DNA of 26,145 bases from a virus. Shown here piece after piece: positions 14,703 to 20,581 of the stretch. The notes under the pieces were generated by a model. The model ran no database searches, was not told the DNA's origin, and was given only the letters and a program-made list of their open reading frames with translations. The position numbers and the translations under genes were made by a program. The stretch is taken from positions 1 through 26,145 of IMG/VR virus record IMGVR_UViG_3300025870_001106, one strand, 5' to 3'. Positions within the stretch are counted from its first letter, which is position 1. Each line of letters starts with the position of its first letter.

Positions 14703-15481
14703 AAATTATAGCAGGACCTTGTCAACATGAGACACTAGAACAAAGTTTAGAAATTGCAACAGAGTGTAAACGGGTGTGTGATAAGTATGGCATCGAATAT
14801 TACTTTAAAGCAAGTTTTGATAAAGCAAACCGTACAAGTGCAAACGGTATGCGTGGCCAAGGATTATATTCTACGCTGTTTGACTTTAGAGAAATAAAAA
14901 AAACTTTAGGTGTAAAAACATTAACAGATGTACACAATCAACGACAAGTTTACACAATACGTATTGAATTTGAAGATGCTGTTGATGTACTACAAATTCC
15001 TGCATTTTTGTGTAGACAAACAGACTTAATTTGTGCTGCTGTTAATACAGGTATGATTGTAAATATTAAAAAAGGACAATTCCTTGCACCTTGGGACGTC
15101 AAAGGCATACTGAGCAAAACAGAAGGCGCAAAGGAAGTTTGGATAACAGAAAGAGGAACAAGTTTTGGATATAATACTTTGGTTGTTGATTTCACTGGGC
15201 TTCAGTATATGCTTGAGCATTACGATGTACCTTGCGTTTTTGACGTTACCCACGCTGTCCAAAAGCCAGGAGGCAATGGGGAATCGAGTGGCGGGAATCG
15301 TGATTACGTTCCAGGTCTTGCTCGTGCTGCCGCTGCTATGGGCATTGACAACTTCTTTTTAGAAGTACACGCTGACCCAGATAATGCTCCTAGTGATGGA
15401 CCTAATATGCTACGCTTAGAAGACTTTGCAGAAACAGTGCGTCAACTATATCATATCAATCAAACTATAAAGGGATTTTAA
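14699..15481 (+). CDS. kdsA: KdsA, 3-deoxy-D-manno-octulosonate-8-phosphate synthase
   Basis: The enzyme condenses phosphoenolpyruvate with arabinose-5-phosphate to give Kdo-8-phosphate. The 260 residues (bacterial KdsA about 265-285) show IAGPC (4-8), FKASFDKANR (36-45), LTDVH (75-79), IPAFLCRQTDL (100-110), NIKKGQFLAPWD (122-133), ERGTSFGYN (151-159), FDVTHAVQKPGG (181-192) and DGPN. Cys8, His185, Glu222 and Asp233 coincide with the metal ligands of the metal-dependent KdsA class (Aquifex type), whereas E. coli KdsA has Asn in place of Cys. All catalytic blocks are present, so it should be active. It is coupled to the next gene by TAATG. Confidence 0.95.
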   Translation: MKIIAGPCQHETLEQSLEIATECKRVCDKYGIEYYFKASFDKANRTSANGMRGQGLYSTLFDFREIKKTLGVKTLTDVHNQRQVYTIRIEFEDAVDVLQIPAFLCRQTDLICAAVNTGMIVNIKKGQFLAPWDVKGILSKTEGAKEVWITERGTSFGYNTLVVDFTGLQYMLEHYDVPCVFDVTHAVQKPGGNGESSGGNRDYVPGLARAAAAMGIDNFFLEVHADPDNAPSDGPNMLRLEDFAETVRQLYHINQTIKGF

Positions 15482-16149
15482 TGACAACAGCAATACTAAT
15501 ACCTGCTAGATATGCCAGCACACGTTTTCCTGGTAAAATGATGGCAAAATTAAATGGAGTGCCATTAGTAGAACATGTCTATAATATTTGTTCTGCTACA
15601 GGGCTAGACACTTATGTACTAACTGATCACAAGGATATTTTTGATCACCTCGGCCCGTCAAAATGTATAATGACACAAGACGCAGACAACGGTACTGAAC
15701 GTTGTATGCAAGTTATTGATGAAAAATTACAGTATGATAGATATATTAATGTTCAAGGCGATATGCCAGATATTACAGCAGAAATAATACGTGCAGTTGA
15801 AAAAGAATTAGAACGCAGTGACGTAGCAACTGCATATACTCCGATGAATTTAGACTTGCGTTCTGATCCAAACTGTGTTAAACTAATACATAATAGAGGT
15901 AGAGCACATTGGTTCTTGAGAGCTAGTTTGCAGTATGGAGATCATCATTTAGGTATATATGGTTATAATCGTGAAATAAAAACAATTTACAACGTAAGTA
16001 CCAAGTACGCCGAGGAAACACTAGAGCAATTAGAACAACTGCGTTGGATACAAAACGGAATTAAAATAGGTGTCGTTGAAGTTGAGTTTAACGGCATAGA
16101 AATAAACTCACCACAAGATTTAGAAGATTGGCACAAAAACAATGGCTAG
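15481..16149 (+). CDS. kdsB: KdsB-like CMP-Kdo synthetase
   Basis: KdsB activates Kdo with CTP to CMP-Kdo, the donor for Kdo transferases. The 222 residues (E. coli 248) start with AILIPARYASTRFPGKMM (4-21), the CTP-binding signature, followed by TQDADNGTERCMQVI (the family has T-x-x-x-H-x-S-G-T-[DE]-R; the usual His-x-Ser is Asp-Asn here), NVQGDMP, HLGIYGYN and LEQLEQLRWIQNGIKIGVVEVEF, ending INSPQDLEDW. It lacks about 25 residues of the E. coli protein, mostly loops. A Kdo-8-phosphate phosphatase (KdsC) is not seen in the window and could come from the host. It overlaps the next gene by 8 nt. Confidence 0.93.
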   Translation: MTTAILIPARYASTRFPGKMMAKLNGVPLVEHVYNICSATGLDTYVLTDHKDIFDHLGPSKCIMTQDADNGTERCMQVIDEKLQYDRYINVQGDMPDITAEIIRAVEKELERSDVATAYTPMNLDLRSDPNCVKLIHNRGRAHWFLRASLQYGDHHLGIYGYNREIKTIYNVSTKYAEETLEQLEQLRWIQNGIKIGVVEVEFNGIEINSPQDLEDWHKNNG

Positions 16150-16297
16150 AGAACTAATAGACAACAAAGACCAAAAATTAATACAAGAATGGTTGAAAAC
16201 AAATGAAATTACAGTTTGCGAATCAGGTGCTGTAACTGAAAACATTGAATATACATTCGGCGCAAAGAAAAAGAAGAAACCGGCAAATGCCAAATAA
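16142..16297 (+). CDS. 51-aa basic-tailed conserved-type phage protein
   Basis: The ATG at 16142 lies inside the last codons of kdsB, and the TAA at 16295-16297 lies inside the start of the next gene. The protein begins MARELIDNKDQKLIQEWLK and ends in GAKKKKKPANAK, a Lys-rich tail. It has no recognisable domain. It is supported by its fit into the overlapping gene chain and by its clear coding character. Function unknown. Confidence 0.7.
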   Translation: MARELIDNKDQKLIQEWLKTNEITVCESGAVTENIEYTFGAKKKKKPANAK

Positions 16298-16757
16298 AGA
16301 ATTAGACTTATTCAAAGAACTTATTCCAAGTATTGATATGGGCTTCAAAGAGCTGTATGATGCTGCCGGCGAAGATGGCAAGAAAGATATCAAAGGCGAC
16401 TTGTGGAATCTCAACAGATACATTAGTAGTGTCAAAGGCAATTACGAAAAAACTGCATTAGCAGTGTTTAAAGTTAATGAGTATTACAATAAAAACTGGA
16501 ATGTACTAGGCGGAACCAACCACGTAAAACTACAATGGCAACTATTATGTGTTGCTGGTAATACAGGTAAAAAACAATTTCATCCGTGGATTGGTTTGAA
16601 AAAGAAAAAAGACGATAGTAGTAAAGCAGTAAAATTATTATCAAACATATATCCAAATATGAAAATGGACGAGGTCGAAACACTTGCTAGAATATCTACA
16701 AAAAAACAAATCAAAGAACTCGCCCAAGAACACGGTTACGAAAAAGTTGACATCTAA
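16287..16757 (+). CDS. 62: gp62-like clamp-loader small subunit
   Basis: In T4, gp62 joins gp44 to load the gp45 clamp. The ATG at 16287 overlaps the preceding gene by 11 nt and gives 156 residues; a longer frame from 16245 lies wholly inside that gene and is less likely. The pattern NLNRYISSV (~38-46), a helical middle with HVKLQWQLLCVAGN, a basic KKQFHPWIGLKKKK, and ARISTKKQIKELAQEHGY at the end matches the layout of marine gp62 (N-R-x-L-S, L-Q-x-x-L-L, K-x-x-x-W, I-L-T-x-x-Q-I). The call is from pattern and length; no gp44 or gp45 is in this window, so gp62 is separated from its usual partners or they lie elsewhere. Confidence 0.6.
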   Translation: MPNKELDLFKELIPSIDMGFKELYDAAGEDGKKDIKGDLWNLNRYISSVKGNYEKTALAVFKVNEYYNKNWNVLGGTNHVKLQWQLLCVAGNTGKKQFHPWIGLKKKKDDSSKAVKLLSNIYPNMKMDEVETLARISTKKQIKELAQEHGYEKVDI

Positions 16758-17427
16758 GTACACATGTGAATATTGCAATAAAAGTTACATGAAAGAAAGT
16801 ACATTGTTAGCTCATGTATGTGAGCCTAAACGACGATGGTTACAAAAAGACGATAAGCCTGTACAAGTTGGATTTTATGCATTCCAAAGATTTTACAAAC
16901 TAAGTGCAGGACATAAGAAAGATAAAATATATGAAGATTTTGTTAAGTCATCATTTTACAATGCTTTTGTAAAGTTTGGCAGTTTTGTTAATAACGTGCG
17001 ACCTTTATATCCTGACAAATACATTGACTATGTTGTTACCAGTAATGTAAAACTTGATCACTGGTGCAGAGAAGAAATGTATGAAAAATATGCAGTAGAA
17101 CTTATTCGCAAAGAAGGTGTTGAAACTGCACTGGAACGTAGCATTCAAACAATGACAAAATGGGCTGAAGAAAAAAATAGTGTGTATAATCATTATTTTT
17201 ACTATGCAAGTTCAAACAGAATCACTTGGGATATCAAAGACGGAAAAATAAGTCCTTGGTTAGTATTAAATTGTGCTAGTGGTAAAAAAGTTTTAAATGA
17301 CTTTAACGACGAACAACTAAATATGCTAGGATTTGTTTTAGACCCTAGTCATTGGGCTTTGCGTTTTAAAAGACAGCCATCAGATGTGGCTTTTGCAAAA
17401 CAAGTCATTAAGGAAATGCAATTATGA
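16747..17427 (+). CDS. Zinc-finger protein of unknown function
   Basis: The TTG at 16747 is the best start: it falls in the last codons of the gp62-like gene and keeps the zinc finger intact, giving 226 residues. Residues 7-25 are CEYCNKSYMKESTLLAHVC, a C-x2-C-x12-H-x-C finger that resembles C2H2 fingers but ends in Cys. The following CEPKRRWLQKDDKPVQVGFYAF starts a helical body with DHWCREEMYEKYAVEL and ISPWLVLNCASGKKVL. I know this layout as a recurring uncharacterised family in marine T4-like phages. The stop overlaps the next start (ATGA). DNA or RNA binding is suggested by the finger and by the next-door replication gene. Confidence 0.8.
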   Translation: MTSKYTCEYCNKSYMKESTLLAHVCEPKRRWLQKDDKPVQVGFYAFQRFYKLSAGHKKDKIYEDFVKSSFYNAFVKFGSFVNNVRPLYPDKYIDYVVTSNVKLDHWCREEMYEKYAVELIRKEGVETALERSIQTMTKWAEEKNSVYNHYFYYASSNRITWDIKDGKISPWLVLNCASGKKVLNDFNDEQLNMLGFVLDPSHWALRFKRQPSDVAFAKQVIKEMQL

Positions 17428-17855
17428 AAATATTAATATTTGGGCTGCCAGGCAGTGGCAAAACAACACTGGCTAAACCATTTGCTGAATTAGTAGGCGG
17501 TATACACATTAATGCTGACGAAATACGCAGCCGTTACAACGATTGGGACTTCAGCATGGAAGGACGTATGAGACAAGCACAACGTATGAGACACCTAAGT
17601 GATGGTGTAGTACTAGCAGGTAAAATTGCTGTTACTGACTTTGTTTGTCCAACAGAAGAAGCACGTAAAGCCTTTGACCCTGACTTTACTGTGTGGATGG
17701 ATACTATTAAAGAAGGTAGGTTTGAAGATACAAACAAAGTGTTTGAACAGCCGCCTAAATGCGATTATCATGTAGCAGATTGGTTTGATAATACTCACGA
17801 AACACTAATGCTTGCAATTGAGAGATACCAGACCTGGAGAGAGAAAAATGTTTGA
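17424..17855 (+). CDS. APS-kinase-like P-loop kinase
   Basis: A 143-residue P-loop kinase: Walker A GLPGSGKT (7-14), NADEIR (30-35) at the position of the D-G-D-N-x-R of adenylylsulfate kinase (CysC), then DFSMEGRMRQAQRMRHL, matching GFS-x-x-D-R-x-E-x-I-R-R, and IAVTDFVCPTEEAR, matching a-F-I-S-P-Y-R. This supports an APS kinase-like enzyme that would make PAPS, the donor for the sulfotransferase at 4705. It is shorter than CysC (about 200 aa) and its substrate residues are not all conserved, so other small-molecule kinases (for example sugar or nucleotide kinases) remain possible. It overlaps the previous gene by 4 nt and the next gene by 8 nt. Confidence 0.75.
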   Translation: MKILIFGLPGSGKTTLAKPFAELVGGIHINADEIRSRYNDWDFSMEGRMRQAQRMRHLSDGVVLAGKIAVTDFVCPTEEARKAFDPDFTVWMDTIKEGRFEDTNKVFEQPPKCDYHVADWFDNTHETLMLAIERYQTWREKNV

Positions 17856-18258
17856 TTGGAAAAAACCCACAGCACAAATGCTAGGTAGATGGCAACCGTG
17901 GCATGACGGACATACAGAATTATTTAAACGTGCTCTTGCTGAAACTGGACAAGTGTGTATTATGATACGAGACGTAGGCGGCATTGTAGGGGAAGACGCA
18001 GGTGCCGGTCGTACAGCAAAGCAAGACGATAATCCTTTTGATTATAGAACTGTGAAACGTAATATTGAAAAAGGCCTAAGCAAACACGGATATACGTTAG
18101 GAGAAGAATACGAAATTCTTTCAGTGCCTAATATTGTTGATATAAGTTATGGCAGAGGCGTAGGTTACACATTTACAGAACACAATCTTGGCGAAGATAT
18201 ACACAATATATCTGCAACTAAAATACGTGCAAAGATGAGAGAAGAAGGTACACTATGA
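17848..18258 (+). CDS. HxGH-motif nucleotidyltransferase (cytidylyltransferase-like)
   Basis: The ATG at 17848, with GGAGAGAG upstream, gives 136 residues; an earlier TTG at 17812 is out of keeping with the neighbouring stop. LGRWQPWHDGHTELFKRAL (12-30) holds the HxGH nucleotide-binding motif and NISATKIRAKMR near the end is the I-S-x-T-x-x-R motif. Together these define the class of cytidylyl- and adenylyltransferases such as pantetheine- or nicotinamide-phosphate enzymes. The middle (MIRDVGGIVGED) resembles a phage-specific group often annotated as cytitidyltransferase. Its product is unknown; the placement beside an APS-kinase-like gene is suggestive of nucleotide-sugar or nucleotide-sulfate chemistry. 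Confidence 0.8.
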   Translation: MFDWKKPTAQMLGRWQPWHDGHTELFKRALAETGQVCIMIRDVGGIVGEDAGAGRTAKQDDNPFDYRTVKRNIEKGLSKHGYTLGEEYEILSVPNIVDISYGRGVGYTFTEHNLGEDIHNISATKIRAKMREEGTL

Positions 18259-18467
18259 ATACAACTACACAAGTATATGTAGTACAAGTTCGCAATATGG
18301 ACACAGAAGCGCCATATCGTACAGTTGGCGCTTACAGTACCAAAGAACTAGCAGATGAAGCCGGTGAAGCAGCATGTGAACTTTGGGAAGAAGGGCGGAT
18401 GCATCATACAGTTCATATCTTTGCATTAGATGATATGATAAATGGAGTTCATCGCAGTGAACTTTAG
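18255..18467 (+). CDS. Small 70-aa phage protein
   Basis: Starts by an ATGA overlap with the nucleotidyltransferase, with GAAGAAGG just upstream. The body (QVYVVQVRNMDTEAPYRTV, YSTKELADEAGEAACELWEEG, HHTVHIFALDDM) suggests a small alpha/beta fold with a central acidic helix. I recognise no family, and there are no Cys pairs or membrane segments. Supported by clear coding character and coupling. Confidence 0.7.
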   Translation: MNTTTQVYVVQVRNMDTEAPYRTVGAYSTKELADEAGEAACELWEEGRMHHTVHIFALDDMINGVHRSEL

Positions 18468-18639
18468 AACATTACAAGACGGTACCGAAGTAGAAGTATT
18501 CGAAGAGCCGATAACACTAGTCGTACATACCAAGTGTCCTCCTAAATGGAAACTGGTTGACATGGAAACTGGAATCGAGTATACTGGACAAGTACCGGAT
18601 GAAAACGGTGAATACCACTGGAAGAGAACAGATGCCTGA
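18457..18639 (+). CDS. Small 60-aa phage protein
   Basis: I choose GTG at 18457 because GGAG (18444-18447) lies 9 nt before it; the ATG at 18442 would place that ribosome site inside the gene. The protein (NFRTLQDGTEVEVFEEPITL, CPPKWKLVDMETGIEYTGQ) is a likely all-beta small domain of unknown function. It overlaps its neighbours by 11 nt and 8 nt. Confidence 0.65.
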   Translation: MNFRTLQDGTEVEVFEEPITLVVHTKCPPKWKLVDMETGIEYTGQVPDENGEYHWKRTDA

Positions 18640-19198
18640 TATTGATATCGACTTTGCAGATAGAGAGATACTACTTTCTCAAATTAAGCACAGAGTTGCA
18701 AAGCTAGACACAGATAAAAAACACAACACTGGGGTGTATGTAACTGAATGTCCGCACAACCCTATCGATAATCTGTCAACTGTTGATTACAAAACCGCAG
18801 AAGAGCGTGGATACTTTAAATTAGATTTTCTTAATGTAAGCATATACAAAGACGTTACAAACGAAACACACTTAAACACACTAATGGAGAAGGAACCCTT
18901 ATGGCAACTACTGGAACACAAAGACTTTTCAGATCAAGTATTTCATCTAAACGGACACAGCGAACTATTGCAGCAATTGAAACCTACTTCGGTAGAACAG
19001 TTGGCAGCGACACTAGCAATAATTCGGCCTGCGAAGAGGCATCTTGCCAACGAAACATGGCAAACGATATTCAAAGAAGTTTGGAAGAAGCCTGAAGACG
19101 GCAGTTACTTCTTTAAAAAAGCACATGCATTTGCATATTCTATGAGTGTAATAGTACACATGAATTTAATTTGTGAAGGACTTACTTCTTCCGCATAA
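18632..19198 (+). CDS. Compact DnaE (DNA polymerase III alpha)-like protein
   Basis: The 188-residue protein is made almost wholly of short DnaE motifs in the DnaE order. MPDIDIDFADR (1-11) matches P-D-[FI]-D-[VI]-D-F, with Asp3 and Asp5 at the places of the E. coli catalytic Asp401 and Asp403. HNTGVYVT (31-38) matches H-A-x-G-V-V-I; GYFKLDFLNV (60-69) matches v-K-F-D-F-L-G-L, with Asp65 at the place of Asp555. Then come VFHLNG (103-108), LKP (116-118), LAIIRPA (128-134) and FFKKAHAFAYS (160-170), which match VFQLES, L-x-P, AL-x-RPGP and F-N-K-S-H-A-x-A-Y. DnaE is about 1,160 aa, so the PHP, finger and C-terminal parts are missing. It might be a relict, a decoy or a new enzyme. The start is within the previous gene. 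Confidence 0.8.
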   Translation: MPDIDIDFADREILLSQIKHRVAKLDTDKKHNTGVYVTECPHNPIDNLSTVDYKTAEERGYFKLDFLNVSIYKDVTNETHLNTLMEKEPLWQLLEHKDFSDQVFHLNGHSELLQQLKPTSVEQLAATLAIIRPAKRHLANETWQTIFKEVWKKPEDGSYFFKKAHAFAYSMSVIVHMNLICEGLTSSA

Positions 19199-19547
19199 CT
19201 TGAATACTTTTACGTTTAACTCGTTTTATATTCATATTATTCAAATTTACACAAGGTCCTAAACTTACTCTTACATCTTTAGTGTTCATTGTTACTAAAC
19301 TATAGTTTAATATTCCAATTTCTTTTTTTAGGAATATGTTAATTGGAATCATCCTGTTTGATTCCCACCACCAAATTTCTCCAAATTCTAAAAATGCTTT
19401 TTTGTGCTCGTCAGTTTTTAACCTTGTAAATACATACATACTTGTGACACTGCTGTCTTGATTTGCAATTATGCCAACATATTCGTTCTGCCCGTAAGCA
19501 ACAACACTAATAAAAGGATAATTTTGTTCTATATTCTTTAATAACAT
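19182..19547 (-). CDS. Small reverse-strand protein of unknown function
   Basis: A 121-residue protein that I cannot name. NEYVGIIANQDSSVTSMYVF, FGEIWWWESNRMIPINIFL and SLVTMNTKDVRVSLGP are the best-formed parts; the tail is strongly basic (KRVKRKSIQVMRKK), which could bind nucleic acid. It overlaps the DnaE-like gene tail to tail by 17 nt and is read divergently from the virion-type gene, with 31 bp between start codons. This repeats the layout of the two other lone reverse-strand genes. No clear late element was found in front of it. Confidence 0.75.
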   Translation of the reverse strand: MLLKNIEQNYPFISVVAYGQNEYVGIIANQDSSVTSMYVFTRLKTDEHKKAFLEFGEIWWWESNRMIPINIFLKKEIGILNYSLVTMNTKDVRVSLGPCVNLNNMNIKRVKRKSIQVMRKK

Positions 19548-19549
19548 AC

Positions 19550-19557
19550 CATAAATA
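19550..19557 (+). promoter_or_regulatory. Late-type promoter of the virion-type gene
   Basis: CATAAATA fits the relaxed T4 late element. The predicted start of transcription is near 19563, AAGGA follows at 19568-19571, and the ATG is at 19579, a complete and normally spaced set. Confidence 0.6.
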
Positions 19558-19578
19558 CTTATACAAAAGGAAACCGTG

Positions 19579-20547
19579 ATGCAAAAAAACTTCGCATATT
19601 TATTAAAAAATAGAGTACAATTAGAAGCAAACTTATCCGGTTATGTTACGGAGTATAGATCAGTGTATAAAAAACAAGTAGAAATTACAAAAGGTATAGA
19701 TAATACCATCGAATTCGAAGTTAGAAATCAAGATCAAAAACCTCAAAGTTTAATAGACTACACACCAAAGTTTATTGCATTTGATGAAAATCAAACTATG
19801 GTAGTTGAGAAAGATGGCACAGTGCTAGACGATGTAACTACAAAAACAATGCCAGCTGATTCTAGTAGCAATACAACTACAATTACACTTACTAGCACCG
19901 CAGGTATAGAAGTAGGGCAAACTGTATCAGGTAACAATATAAAAGACAAAACTATAGTCAGCCAAGTAACTGATACAACTGTAACAATTAACAAAGCGTC
20001 TAGAGGAGTTGTTACATCAGGTACTGTTTTAACTTTCCAAAGCTATTTCAAAAAAGGTATGTTTAGCATTACTATAAATGAAAACGATTTATTGAATATA
20101 AAAAGTCAGTATCTAAGTTATGGTGTATATCTTGTTAAATCAGATAACTCAAAAACATTAACATATGCAAACACTGATTTTCAGTCTAGTGGTGTAATTT
20201 ATGTAGACGATAATACATTTCCAGGACCTAGTGCAACCTACAGTGTAAATTCGTTTACTAATCTTATCACAGAAGCTATAGATGCACAGCCTGGTATTAA
20301 TGGCAACGAAGCATTACATACCGCTGCAATATATTCAGATTCATATGCTGGCACAATAAAAGTACAAGCAACATTAGACAATCAAATTGTAAGCGACAAC
20401 AACTGGGCAGATATCAGTACTGTAACTCTTACAGGAAGCGAAACAGAACCAACGCCTGTTAATTTTACTGGCGTGTTTAACTATATTAGATTTGTTGCTA
20501 GTGATGATCCTACAGACAAGATTTCAAAGATACTTGTTAGAAACTGA
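19579..20547 (+). CDS. Probable virion structural protein (beta-rich)
   Basis: I use ATG 19579 (AAGGA 8 nt upstream) over GTG 19576; it gives 322 residues. Residues ~1-90 resemble an Ig-like baseplate/fibre N-domain (VTEYRSVYKKQVEITKGI, NTIEFEVRNQDQK). Residues ~97-150 (STAGIEVGQTVSGNNI, TDTTVTINKASRGV, SGTVLTF) are a small repeat-type module that recurs in phage and surface adhesins; it looks inserted. The C-terminal ~80 residues (NNWADISTVTLTGSE, FTGVFNYIRFVASDD) look like a jelly-roll or discoidin-like domain that may bind glycans. With its own late promoter in a replication region it is probably a late gene. The exact virion part is unknown. Confidence 0.6.
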   Translation: MQKNFAYLLKNRVQLEANLSGYVTEYRSVYKKQVEITKGIDNTIEFEVRNQDQKPQSLIDYTPKFIAFDENQTMVVEKDGTVLDDVTTKTMPADSSSNTTTITLTSTAGIEVGQTVSGNNIKDKTIVSQVTDTTVTINKASRGVVTSGTVLTFQSYFKKGMFSITINENDLLNIKSQYLSYGVYLVKSDNSKTLTYANTDFQSSGVIYVDDNTFPGPSATYSVNSFTNLITEAIDAQPGINGNEALHTAAIYSDSYAGTIKVQATLDNQIVSDNNWADISTVTLTGSETEPTPVNFTGVFNYIRFVASDDPTDKISKILVRN

Positions 20548-20575
20548 TTGACAAAAGATACAATGATGCTATAAT
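20548..20575 (+). promoter_or_regulatory. Sigma70-type promoter of gp61
   Basis: A consensus TTGACA (20548-20553), 16-bp spacer and consensus TATAAT (20570-20575). The ATG is at 20582, 6 nt after the -10 box, so the mRNA probably begins at or beside the start codon. ATGCTAT (20566-20572) and ATAGCAT (20577-20583) form a perfect inverted repeat over the -10 box and start codon. Confidence 0.8.
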
Positions 20576-20581
20576 AATAGC

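Noticed and set aside
15165-15362. A 65-residue hydrophobic frame in kdsA, possible small membrane protein
   Set aside because: It overlaps the best-conserved KdsA motifs (FDVTHAVQ, GGNRDYVP) in another frame and has no ribosome site.
16747-16775. TTGACA followed by an AT-rich region, a promoter candidate
   Set aside because: There is no -10 box at 16-18 bp spacing, and the bases encode the start of the zinc-finger protein.
19182-19198. Frameshift or truncation of the DnaE-like gene by the reverse gene
   Set aside because: The DnaE-like frame ends in a normal TAA after its last motif, and the overlap is a simple tail-to-tail arrangement. The missing DnaE parts are internal as well as terminal, so a recent break does not explain it.
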